Positions 10,686-21,584 of a stretch of DNA of 64,000 bases are shown here, piece after piece; the first letter of the stretch is position 1, and each line of letters starts with the position of its first letter. This DNA is from Rotaria sp. Silwood1 (Eukaryota > Rotifera > Eurotatoria > Philodinida > Philodinidae). The stretch covers positions 62,001 to 126,000 of the forward strand of contig CAJNOP010000205.1 of assembly GCA_905250075.1 (NCBI GenBank). The letters run 5' to 3'. Below the pieces are notes generated by a model that did no database searches, had not been told where the DNA came from, and saw only the letters and a program-made list of their open reading frames with translations. The translations under genes and the position numbers were made by a program.

Positions 10686-13384
10686 ATGTCTCAGCAGAAA
10701 CTTACAAAATGCCAATCCACATATGATTTAACTAAAATATATCAATTCAGCAAAAACATTAATGAGTCTCGTGCACGCATTCTTGTAATGATGTATAACG
10801 AACAAAAAAAGGGTACAACAATCAATAAAACACGCAGCATTCGCATAGAAAATTTACACTTACGCCTTAATAAGTTAATACTTATGCGAAATGACGAAAT
10901 CATGAGAGTTTACTCTCATGTGAAGATAAATAGAGTCATTTCACCACTACCACCATCAACACTGCAAAGAGGTAAGCCAGAACGAGTTATATCACCAAAA
11001 CCATCAATCCGTAGCCCATCACCGCAACCATCAACACATGTTACAACACCCAAGCCAACAACACACAGTGGATCACCAAAACCACNNNNNNNNNNATTAC
11101 TCTTCAAATTGCAAATATAGTCATCGAACCCAACACAGTATTACTCGATATGGTTCCAACTCCATTCAATCCTCATCAAGAAGCCGATGATGATAAAGAT
11201 GATATCATCTATCCAGAAGGTGTTGAAGAGCATCATCCATATCAAACTGTAGCTCGTTATCGAAGAGCCATTGGAGAATCGACCAATTTTCGTGTAAAAC
11301 CACTCCTTGTTGGTGAAGACTCAGTAGAAACACTTGTGCTAGGATTGGAAAACTTTGCTCGGCAAAAAAACTGTACTTTGACTTTTGCAGGTGAAGATCA
11401 ACAGTTCAGCAATAGTATTTACCGCGCAGCAGCTGGTCTGGTTGATATAGGTAGTATTCATCTTTTAGCGGCTGATTCTTTACTTACGGCTAACTTTGAA
11501 TTCGGAATCGATCTTACTTATGATCCAGAGATTTTTCAATCAGAAGATCATATACAAAAATTTGTACAAGACTTTTGTGAAGCTATTTCCAATGCAGTTT
11601 CTTGTGATAACAGTAATGTTCGCGTGTTTTCTATCAACAAAATAGCTGATGAAGAAGGAAAAGGTCAAGTAAACTTTGGTTTAACTACACCAGAACCAAA
11701 GAGAACTGAAGAGTTGGCTCATGATCTAAAGGTAAATTGCTGGAGGTTTCTTTTCACTGGAAGTATGTTTCGGCAAATTTATATCTAGCATATATATTCA
11801 TTCTAATTAAATGATTAGTGAAGAACGGGGTTCCGAAATTTCGCCAATAAGACTTTCACCAATAGGACTTTCGCCATTGGAGAAAGTCCACTGTACTCTC
11901 GCCAATACATTCCCTGGAACTTAGCCAATTGGCGAAAGTCTACTGTACTTTCGCCATTGGCGCATGTCTTATTGGCGAAAGTCTTATTGGCGAACATCCC
12001 GCCATCCTGAAGAACTTGCATAGTTCAGCATGGAAAAACTACGATGATGTTCGTTTCTTTCACATTATTTGTTTCAGAAAATTCAACTTTCGTCAAATTT
12101 ATTGATTTTGTGGTTTATAGCTCGTTCAATACGACATGTTGTCCAAACTCAAATACACTGAATTTTATAACTTTTATAATGACATCAAGGGACATTAAAT
12201 AAATTTTTGAGTCTTCATACTGAAGAAAATACCAGTTTTCGAACAGCTTCGATTTCTAATACTTTTAAAGCTTGTCTCTTGGCTTTTTCGATGTCAAGGG
12301 TATTATTATCATGAAATACCAATCATGATGAACGAATAGAAAACTAGGATATAATAAAAGGTCAAATGGCATGAAGATGTGAGTACGGATGCATTTCAAG
12401 AAAAGATTCATACTCACACCCACACCACTAGACCCTTCAGAACATCAGTATTCTTTCATATTTGCCAGTAAAAAGGGAAATAAAGATTTTTTATGTATAT
12501 TGAACAAAAACAAAAGTTTTATCTTATTGAATAGCAGTATAAGCTGCACTCAGCAACTTCTTCTGTTTCTTCTCTAGATTTATGCGAGTTCTGGCTTTGG
12601 AACTGACACGATTCTTCAATATGTTAAACCAGCCGAATATGAATGTATTTGGAAACCGGCTCTTAACTATTTACAAATAAGACCCAGTGATTTAGATCCT
12701 CAATTCAACTTTGACTATAGGCAACCTGATCTACCTAAAGAAGAGACGCGAGGAAGTTATCCATATTATTGTCCACTTGGCTGGTTTTGTCATGCACTCA
12801 AAGTTCTCGATAAATATGATAAAGACGTTACTTGGATTGGTTGTATAAACGCTGAAGGAGAATGGCCTGTTGCTTTTCATGGAACACATTCTGGTGCAGT
12901 TAGTAGTATAGTACAACGGGGTCTATCCCCAGGTGCTGCCAAAACTGATGTTATGATAGGTGAAGCGATTGAACAAATAGATGAAGAAGCAAATCGTCCA
13001 GGTCTTTATGTAGCAACACATTGTGAAGGAGGATCGTATCCTCAATATACTGTACCGTTCACTGTGACTACATTTCCTGATAAGAGCGAGCAATTCAGTA
13101 TGGTTTTTCAATGTCGAGTACAACCTGGCAAGTTTACAACTCATACAAGTCCTGTTAGTGTAGGTGAAGCATGGCGTATTGTTGATCCTAATTCGATACG
13201 ACCATATGGGATTTTACTCAAAAAAGAACGGCCAACCGAAGAAGAAGTAGAAAGTTCAACTGAAGAGAAAGTGAAAAGTTCATCCGAGAACAATGTAGCA
13301 GATTCAACCAAACAAAACGAAGATAATACAACCGAAACAAAGCAAGAAGATTCAACCGACGAAGTACAAGAAACTTCAGAATAA
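10686..13384 (+). CDS. ART/PARP-like 'HGT' domain protein, with an assembly gap
   Basis: Exons about 10686-11731 and 12578-13384 flank an 846-bp intron in phase 0. Ten Ns at 11086-11095 shift the frame, so the exact protein is unknown; the reading resumes as ITLQIANIVIEPNTVLLD. The N-terminal part has basic sequence and a degenerate SPKPS/SPQPS repeat that runs into the gap. The middle has an alpha/beta-looking stretch (residues GLENFARQKNCTLTFAGEDQ onward). The second exon carries YYCPLGWFCHALKVL, GEWPVAFHGTHSGAV, IVQRGLSPG, GLYVATHCEGGSYPQYTVPF and a Glu/Ser/Thr-rich tail. HGT...GL..G...GLYV...Y resembles the H-Y core of PARP-like ADP-ribosyltransferases; similar proteins are known to me from rotifers and arbuscular fungi. 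NAD-dependent activity is inferred, not shown. The large intron carries a MITE and a telomere-like palindrome. Confidence 0.7.
11086..11095. other. Assembly gap of 10 Ns
   Basis: Ten Ns lie inside the Pro/Ser repeat region of the ART-like gene. The frame differs on either side, so the true gap length is not a simple 10 bases; an unresolved tandem repeat is likely. Confidence 0.95.
11819..11826. repeat. 8-bp target-site duplication, left copy
   Basis: TGAAGAAC, repeated at 12008-12015, flanks the 181-bp MITE. Confidence 0.7.
11827..12007. mobile_element. Foldback MITE with iterated TTCGCCAATAAG arms, 181 bp
   Basis: The left end contains GAAATTTCGCCAATAAG; the right end, reverse-complemented, contains GATGTTCGCCAATAAG at the same distance from the border. 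The arms are made of repeated TTCGCCAATAAG/CTTTCGCCATTGG motifs that pair across the centre. Exact 8-bp flanking repeats TGAAGAAC suggest a hAT-like or related transposase moved it. It lies in the intron of the ART-like gene. Confidence 0.75.
12008..12015. repeat. 8-bp target-site duplication, right copy
   Basis: TGAAGAAC, identical to 11819-11826. Confidence 0.7.
12375..12428. repeat. Telomere-like palindrome in intron
   Basis: Left arm AGATGTGAGTACGGATGCAT, centre TTCAAGAAAAGA, right arm TTCATACTCACACCCACACC. It sits in the intron of the ART-like gene, outside the MITE. Confidence 0.65.
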
Positions 13385-13989
13385 AACAGTTCGATATGTA
13401 TTAAATTAAAATTTGGTGAATTCATCTATGTTTTTTTTTGACCTATTTTCCAACTGAATGCATTCAAAATAAATATGTATTCGAATAGTTGGTTCTCTTT
13501 TTTCTTTGTCTCATGCAAGTAAATTCTAGTGATGAAATAGATACCATGTGGTCAAATGAAAATTGAAAACAAAAAAGACATTTTCGTGTGGATGCAAGTT
13601 TTTTGATGGACTATTTGTAAATATTCATAATAAGCAATAGAGTTTCGCTTTTCCTCGTTTTCTTGAAAGCTGATGCTCTCTTTACTTAAACAATCAGGAT
13701 AATTTTGCCAAATGGTGTTGATTACTGTGAGAATTGGTACCGATAACTGAGGAAAACGAGTCTGACTAGGAATAAAAAACAATTTTAGTTGCACTTTTTC
13801 TGTTTTTGCAATCGATCTGTTTTTGTTTTTGTTTTTATTGCGCAAGGATAGTCTTCAAAACATACCTGGATGTCAATTTTATGTTCGTTAAGAAATTGAT
13901 GGTGGCAATGTCTCTATGACAAGTGCAAAATGTCATAGTGAATATTTAAGATAAATGATTGCATCAAAATAGAAGAAACTTTCATTACA

Positions 13990-14430
13990 AACGACTTGTT
14001 GTTTTTTAATTGAACTGAATATATAAAAAGTAACAAACTATAGACGAGCGATGTTCTATTGGCTCATTTTATCAGACAGATGATTTGATCGTTAGCTCGA
14101 AAAATTTCACCATAATCATTATGCACCATGAAAGTTTTATTTCTGACATAGTGTATTCAAAGGACAATAATACTTTTGAAAAAATCATATAAAACCACTT
14201 AAGAGCTACAGATAAGATATCTAAAGCAGTAAATCGAAGTAAAATGATGACGTAGCTGGTGAAACAGCATGTAGTCTTCTTAGAATATTAGCAGAAAACA
14301 TTGTAGAAGTAAAAACAAAAGCAAGCTTATTTTTGGATTACTTTTTCATAATTATTGATTTATAAGCTACAAAAACGAAGGATTGAGTCACTGTGGTTTT
14401 ACTGTGAATATGTGAAGTCTTTCTATCTTT
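13990..14430 (+). repeat. Diverged direct repeat flanking the ART-like gene, right copy
   Basis: Counterpart of 9690-10160, with the same ordered landmarks around ATCATATAAAACCACTT and AGCAGTAAAT. The copies lie on either side of the ART-like gene in the same orientation. They are too diverged for recent terminal repeats of one element; an old segmental duplication or dispersed repeat is more likely. Confidence 0.55.
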
Positions 14431-14774
14431 TCACAGAAGCATTTGAATATGTTATTCATTCGCAAGAAATATATCACAATTGTTGTACCTAATAATTCTT
14501 TTATAACAGATAAAATAATATCGTATGCAATACATTAATGCGAAGCTCATGCATGAATAGAGAATAGTTGACTAATTGATCTGTTCTTATCAACATGTTT
14601 CCTTATGTATAAAACATATTCATAAGAAATCATCTTATTCCTAGAGAGTTGCTTTTGTTCTTTCCGGAAGAAATCATCTGTACGATACAAACATATTGTA
14701 TCAAAGACAAAAAGTTTATAAGAACGAGCATTAGATCGAAAGTTATTCATGTTGCTTATCAAGGAGTGCTGAAT

Positions 14775-14803
14775 GGATGTGGGTGTGGGTTTGAATGAAG
14801 AGA
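14775..14803. repeat. Telomere-like half palindrome
   Basis: GGATGTGGGTGTGGGTTTGA followed by ATGAAGAGAA, i.e. the G-rich arm plus core of the family. The C-rich arm is missing; a Tc1/mariner-type end begins about 14 bp downstream and may have replaced it. Confidence 0.6.
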
Positions 14804-14816
14804 ATATTAACATCTA

Positions 14817-14900
14817 CAGTGCCGGACAAAAGTTTAGAACTTCTTTTTTCTCGTCGTTTTCCTGAACGATAAGCGATCCAGATTTGATTTAAGATGTGAT
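14817..14900 (+). mobile_element. Tc1/mariner terminal repeat remnant
   Basis: TA at 14815-14816 is followed by CAGTGCCGGACAAAAGTTTA and then GAAC, a classic Tc1-type terminal sequence. The inverted partner is not found in the following 2 kb and no transposase is recognised, so this is a single-ended remnant. The right limit is arbitrary. Confidence 0.6.
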
Positions 14901-15694
14901 ATAGATAGTATGAACAACGGGCTATAAGATGTACTATGGGGCGTGGCTAGATCTTTTTGTCCTGGGTTTTGAAAATCAAAAGCAGACTTTTACATGAGAA
15001 AGCGTTTTTTGTGTCATTGTGCGTATTTCGCTTTTCCCAATCAAGAAATTTTCGTCAAAAAAATTCAAACTATGGTAGGTCGACAGAGAATTTTGCAGGC
15101 TATCCATTGCTAAAATGACTTTCAGCTTTTGATCCTGTCTTCACTCCCTAAAATCCATTTTACTAAAAACGCCAGTAAAGGCCCGAACAAGAACGGTTTA
15201 CTCTCGCAAAGTAAATTCTAATCAAATGTGTTATACACCAAAAGATAGAGTGTATAAAACTGCATTAGACTAGTCACTTCGTTGTTTTCTTTTCAAATTG
15301 CGTAATACGATTATCAAAATAGACGATGGAAGAACGATTTCGGGAACATTCGCTTCTAATGTTCAATGGCATTTAAGAACGTTAAAGAACTTGAAAAAAA
15401 TGAAGTAAAACAATCGTTGAAAGCAAACAAAGAAGATGAAAAGAAAAGAGGCAAAAATAAATTATGGAAAATGATCGGCACGATACAGCGTATATCATAT
15501 AGTGATAAACAAAGAATATTTCGCTCGTTGTTTAACAGAATTTAACATCCAGTAGGGTCAGCTGTAAGAAATACATTTGATACACTATTTAGATGATATA
15601 TTCTCTCATCTAATGAGAACATCCTCTGTCTTATTTTATCTAGAAGATATCATAATACTTCGCTTATGAATTACAGTCAATGGAAACCAACATT

Positions 15695-15835
15695 AATGTG
15701 TCACTGAAGTCAGTATGTCTGATTCACCAGTGACGCCGAGGATGTCAGTGCATCAGTGACACTGAACCTATCGGTGTGCACTGGATGTCACTGTCGGTGT
15801 CAATCAGTGTTCAGTAATCTGACACCGCACATCCC
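15695..15835. repeat. CAGTGAC-rich foldback, probable hAT MITE end
   Basis: Repeated CAGTGACAC/GTGTCACTG motifs in both orientations can fold. The right border, reverse-complemented, reads TAGGGATGTGCGGTGTCAG, a hAT-like end. The left end is decayed and no target duplication could be fixed. Confidence 0.5.
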
Positions 15836-16572
15836 TAATGAATGCTATAAACTACTGGCTATCTAATCTGAACATATCGAAATAATGATCAAAAATGAAG
15901 TCGAGAAATATTGCTATTAGAGACGGAATGCAATCGCTATAATGGAGAAACTCTTTAAAAAAAACCATATTTTATATGTTTTGACAATGATGAAAACAAA
16001 CACTTACCTATTTAAAATAATTTTATGTTCATATCGATTCCATCTTCCTGCTGTAAAAATGCTACTGGTCATCATACTATCTATTGATTGTATGTATCAA
16101 ATCCTTAAAAGAAAATATATTTTTTTGATATTCATCACTTTGTATGAGATATAGTTTGAACTGTTTCATGACAGGCAATTTTTTGCTGCTGATATGGCGT
16201 ATAGTTTTAGAAATTTCCTGAATTCAATACTAAAAGGTTGCTATAGTCCTTGCTATTTAGTATTGATACATCCAGTTTTCGACTCTCTTTAATTTGGTAT
16301 AAAATTTGTTGTTGATGTTATTTGAAATAATAACGTTACCCATCCTATACTTTACAACAAACTATATTAGAACAAATTTTTATTTCTATACAAAATTTGA
16401 ATGCATAATAATTATTTCAACATTGAGGCTATTTTCTATTCTTTTCAAATAAATAATTTCGATTACAATACTTAACTTCTATATAATGGCCTCACACAGT
16501 AAACTCACAAAAGTTTGGCCACCAGGTAAAAAGTATTCTAAACTGTAATCCTTTAGTATCATAGTTTGACTA

Positions 16573-16580
16573 TACTTAGA
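16573..16580. repeat. 8-bp target-site duplication, left copy
   Basis: TACTTAGA, repeated at 17066-17073. Confidence 0.85.
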
Positions 16581-17065
16581 TAGGGGTGGGAAGTTACCGT
16601 TACCCGGGAGTTACGTTACCGGGTAACTAGTAACTTTTGAGTTACTAGTTACCGACTAACTAGTAACGCCGGAGTTACCAGTTACCAGGTAACTAGTAAC
16701 TTCGAAGTTACTAGTTACTTTTGGTAGGTAACTTGTCTAAAAAGTCGAGATATCGCTTCCTAATGACTGAATATCATCTATTCATCACTCAATTAAATTA
16801 CGAGTTACTTGGTAACTAGTAACTCCTATGTGCGTTACTAGTTACTCGGTAACTCGTGAGCTGAATAAGTACTGTAATGATGGTATTCACTCATTAGGAA
16901 GCGATATCTCCACTTTTTAGACAAGTTACCTACCAAAAGTAACTAGTAACTCCGAAGTTACTAGTTACCGGGTAACTGGTAACTCCGACGTTACTAGTTA
17001 CTCGGTAACTAGTAACTTGCGAGTTACTAGTTACTTGGTAACGTAACGGTAACTTCCCACCCCTA
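16581..17065. mobile_element. hAT foldback MITE with GTTACTAGTTACC arms, 485 bp
   Basis: Terminal inverted repeats TAGGGGTGGGAAGTTACCGT and its complement are typical of hAT ends (YAGGGGTGGG). An exact 8-bp duplication TACTTAGA flanks it, as expected for hAT. Nearly the whole element folds back: arms of iterated GTTACTAGTTACC-like units enclose a second inverted pair around AGGAAGCGATATCTC, leaving a small centre. It has no coding capacity. The arms still pair well, suggesting a fairly recent copy. Confidence 0.9.
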
Positions 17066-17073
17066 TACTTAGA
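17066..17073. repeat. 8-bp target-site duplication, right copy
   Basis: TACTTAGA, identical to 16573-16580. Confidence 0.85.
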
Positions 17074-20000
17074 GCATGTTGAACTCTAATACAAGAACAA
17101 ATTTAGTTTTTAGTCTCCTTTTCCAAACAAATTAAATAAAAATGAAACGCTTTATTTATACAAAGAATGTTTTTCCAAGACCAATCTTAAGAATTTCAAA
17201 TTTATTAATTAAGCTGATGACTTATACTTAAATGTTTGTTTCTATAAAGATAGAAAAGTATGAAATATCTTACCTTGAAAACATTTGTTATTAATACTTT
17301 TGCCTATTTCATATAACCAACAGTAGTTATAATAAATTGCTTTCCATTTATTTATTTTGATGAATGCTCGAAGAAAATGTTTCTTTTCAGAAAAACGAGA
17401 AGTGCCACTAAGAAATTTTTTCTTTAATTTCAACAAAGACTTCATATCTTGTTAGCGCATTTCAAAAAGTACCTTGAGCTTTGCGTAGTAGATATAATGA
17501 ACAACTTTTAAAAACACTTTTGATAATCTTACAAGCATTTTAGAATTAAAGGAGTAATATATCCTTGATACAGGTAATATTTTTCTGCATTTTTTTACTT
17601 TCTAATTTACTTACATGACAATATATTCCATATTTCTAATATACAAAATATGAAAATTCAGTTACATAGTGATGAGTCTTTGTGTTCTAATGGCTTTTCA
17701 TAATTATTAAAAAAAAGTAGATGAATATAAAACTCTACGTGAAATTCCGTATTATTTTAAAACATCGATGGTATACTACTTTCGTGAAGAACTAGTTATT
17801 TTCTATACATAGCTGCAATCAATAAGAAGATCGTCAGAAATACGATGAAACAAAGAAGAACAATGTTCTCCATATTAATCTTTACAAATATTGATTTCTC
17901 TTATTTATTGTGAAATATTTCGTTTCGGATTTCTTTCATACTTATATGTAGATTCATTGCTAACAAAATCTTTTTGACATTTAATCCAATCGATCCGTTA
18001 GGAACTGTTGTAAATAGCAGGAATTATTGAATACAAATACATGAAAATACGATTCGTATAAATAATTGCATGAGAATGTTTGACATGATAACATTATTTC
18101 TCAATAAAACAATTAAAATCGCTCAAGACTGATTATTGTAAATAGTCTCTTGCTAATACAATAAAAAACAGTTGTGTGTTCATGTGTAACAGTCAGCATC
18201 TTCTTAAGTTGTATATTTAAATCAGAGTTCGACTCGAATCGGATCCGGTTACGACAAACTGACTTACATAGGCAGTGGTATAAATAATACATGAAAGTGA
18301 TAACGTAACCATCTCAGTACGCATTTGTGAAATCTAAGATTAGGCCCAGTCATATTGTAGCAAGGTTTCGACTTGCATTCCTGATTAGATGCTCAACTAG
18401 CTAAATTACCAAGATGTGTAGAAGCGTCTTCAGAGTCAGATAGATAGAATATTGAATAGGACAGTTTTATTTGGTGAAGTAGACGAACTAGCATAGAGGC
18501 TGTTGAGAAATCGCCCTAATACGCTTGTTGTATATTTGACCGCTCATCTAAGTAATTTATTTTGCAGAAAATATCGTTGATCACCTAAGACAAAATTTGA
18601 AAAGGATGAATTTTTCGTGATCATCCATATCCCTGCTTTTAAACAACGTTCGTTTCAGATGACTTCATAGAGATACTCAATACCGGATGATATCAGTGTT
18701 GTTGTTGAGTATAGTTATGGAAATGTACGCCATATTCACCAGTCCAAGATATACGAAAGCATACAAACCACACAGTATCACGAGGCATGTTAGATTATCG
18801 GCAAAAAAAGTGATGTAAACAAAATGATGCTGTAAGTTGAGGCTCATAGAAAGACAGAATGTTAGTGGTTACGTATATGACTGATACTATTGAAACTGCC
18901 TTACTGGAGATGCAGTTAATAGTGTGAGCTCGACTCAAAGATTGAACATTTTATAATGAACGAACGGATTGATACAATCGATAGAATGCTGCATTTCGGC
19001 ATGTTGTCTCTCATTTCTACATCTGTTTCTGTTTTTAAATCTTTTGATCTTCACTCCACAACAGACGATATGGGTACAATAATATGACTAACTCGTTTTA
19101 ATTTCTTTTTGACGCTTCATTACTTTCTTTTTTCATCTTTAATGTGAAAGGTCGTCTTATCTTGAATATAAATGATGTTTTACACAGTTGGATAGATTCA
19201 TCATTTTATATCTTATTTTTGTCTATTTCTTTTGTGCACACATCTACACATACAAATGGTTTTCTTTTCTAATTCTTTCTATAATGATGTTGCTGATGAA
19301 AAATTAATCTTCGGTTTAGAATAAAAAACAAGCTGCGGGAAAGTCATGCATGATTAATTAAAACGTTCTTTTTCTCGTTTCCTGTACTTGAATGCATTTC
19401 TTATAATAGCACTATCCATTATTTTTCTCAAATATTCTCGACATCAAAGCAGTTTTTGTCGTGCAATCATGTCAATCACTTTGATCTCATACTAAACCAA
19501 CACTATTTCTATTCCTTTGAAAATCTTTTATGAAAGATTTATTGTCATTCTGTTTCATGGATAAATAAAGTATTTGCCGAGATAGAGAATTCGAAATTTT
19601 CCATTTACAGAACAATACTTACCACGTAAAAGATTACGATTTGATTGATCATTTTTGTTTTGTTCTTGTCAAAAGATTGACTCTATAGATTGTTAACACT
19701 TTTGAAGAACTATCGATCTAATATTCAGCGCACAAGTGTAGATCAATACACAGATCTACATTCACAGATTCTTTTTTCAAGGCTATACCTTACATCAAAA
19801 ACAAGTCAACTTTGGTCAGAACTATCTAAAGTTAGACAAATGCATGGAACAATAGCCCGAGACTTGACCTTTCATAATTGAAAATTTTTTTTTATCCAAC
19901 ACCTTTTTTTTGCCAATATTTTGATAATTTCTACCATCACCTGCTTAAAAAATATATTTTTTTCAAAAGAAGTAGGAAATTTTTTTCAATTTTTTTCTCT

Positions 20001-20617
20001 ATTTTTGCTTGTTGATCGCATATCCTAGAATTGTTGAAGGAGCTTCATTGTAGCCAATCACTTTTTGTTTGTTTAAAAGAGCATGTCAATATGCAAGACA
20101 GAACAAAGTTCGTTTTTTTCTAATTAAGTTTTGTTATACTATGTAAAAATGCGCTTCTATAATAAGAGTGCCTTTTTTTGAGAGCTTTTCAATATATTAA
20201 ACTTTTCATGCATTCTCTCCACTCAAAAAGTATGCAATTAAAAATAGTGTAAGTTATATGCTGCATCCTGACATGTTCTTTCAAATAAACAAAATTAAAA
20301 TGTATGCTATGAGAAACGACAGAAAATGATAGGTTACCAAATGAGCTATTATTGACCTTTGTTTGATGGATATGTCTCTCAAACATCATGATGTGTAGCT
20401 GAAAATTTTTTCATAGCCTCTTCACTATAGTCTCTACATAAATGAAAATTTTCAGAGAATTTGCATGCATCTAGTGTGAAATCCAATTATTGACGAGGAC
20501 GTATGACCTTAACCGATGAAGTCTTGTGTATTTATATATAGACTATGCATTTATAAGATTTTCTAACAGTTTTACAGTGACATTCAATTACAAGTGAGTT
20601 TATCGTCAGAATAAGTC

Positions 20618-21584
20618 ATGTCGTCATTGGTCTTTATTAATCGACTCATTATGCTCTATGTTGGTCTGTTTGTCGTGATTATGGGGCTTATAGGTAGTGT
20701 TATGCAGGTGTTTATTTTAATGACTGTATCCTATTACCGAAAGACTCCGTGTACATTTTATTTTATTATTGCTGCTGTACATGAATGTGGTCAGTTTATC
20801 ACTGCATTTGGTCCGCTTGTCATTGCCGCATATCTGGACATCGACATAACTCGTATTTCTGTCGTTTGGTGCAAGCTTCGGTTTTTTTTTCTTGCAAGTT
20901 TTTGTGCCATTCCTTTGACTTGTGCATGTTTGGCTACTATCGATCAGTATTTAATCACATCCCATCATGTCTGGTATCGTCAATGGAGCAATATTAAAAC
21001 TGCACATCGAGCTTCTTTGGCCATTGTTATTATTTGGTGGCTTCATGGTACACTTTGGTTATATTATCAGGATATGTCACCAACTACAGGCGTTTGTATA
21101 TATCGCAGTAATGCATTTTTTGCCTATACTATAGTTTTCATCTGTATTATTCTCTGTGGTATGAATATTTTAATAATGATGACATTTGGAATTTTAGCTT
21201 ATCGAAACATAAGAAAAACCAATGTTCTCTTACAGCGACATGCTGACCGACAATTGACAATCATAGTTTTCATTCAAGTCTTGCTTATCTTAATAGGTAT
21301 TAGTCCTTATGGTATTTATAGTGCTTATGCGATGATTACGGTGAATATTCAAAAGAATGCTGATAGAAAAGTCAAGGAGGCCTTGGCTGCCAACATTACT
21401 TATCTTTTTGGTGCACTAGCTTATGGAGTAAGTGTTTTATGAACTATGCTATTCATTTTTTGTCATGCGTTTTTAGGGACGATTCTATCTTTTCATGTTT
21501 GCATCACCTCGTTTTCGTCGTATGGTGAAGAATCGAATCTTATGGTGGCGACGATCAGCACGCACTGTTCCTTTGGCAAGATGA
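20618..21584 (+). CDS. Rhodopsin-like GPCR, bdelloid-expanded type
   Basis: Exons 20618-21427 and 21477-21584 flank a 49-bp intron (GTAAGT...TTTTAG, phase 0) and give 305 residues. Seven hydrophobic helices are visible: LYVGLFVVIMGLIGSVMQVF (TM1), FYFIIAAVHECGQFI (TM2), WCKLRFFFLASFCAIPLTCA (TM3), ASLAIVIIWWLHGTLWLY (TM4), AYTIVFICIILCGMNIL (TM5), TIIVFIQVLLILIGISPYG (TM6) and ITYLFGALAYG (TM7). The DRY position reads IDQY. TM3 Cys and CIYRS in loop 2 can form the usual disulphide. The second exon gives RFYLFMFASPRFRR, a TM7 end and helix 8, then a basic tail. The very short N-terminus and loops suggest a small ligand or peptide receptor; no ligand can be named. A TATA-like element lies about 85 bp upstream. 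The gene looks intact. Confidence 0.85.

Larger units (their letters stand above)
13385..20617. other. Gene-poor stretch of 7.2 kb
   Basis: No gene is recognised on either strand. Listed inside it are a direct repeat (13990-14430), a telomere-like half palindrome (14775-14803), a Tc1/mariner end (14817), a CAGTGAC-rich foldback (15695-15835) and a hAT MITE (16581-17065). The rest, notably 17.1-20.5 kb, is AT-rich single-copy-looking sequence with short meaningless frames. A TATA-like TATATATAGA near 20532 precedes the GPCR gene. Confidence 0.5.

Noticed and set aside
13552-14813. Two minus-strand open frames of 97 and 88 codons
   Set aside because: They have no domain, no partner exon and AT-driven composition, and one overlaps a repeat copy. 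Treated as chance.
18200-18900. Possible retroelement or other coding remnant
   Set aside because: No recognisable motif in any frame; only a vague impression of coding texture, so nothing is claimed.
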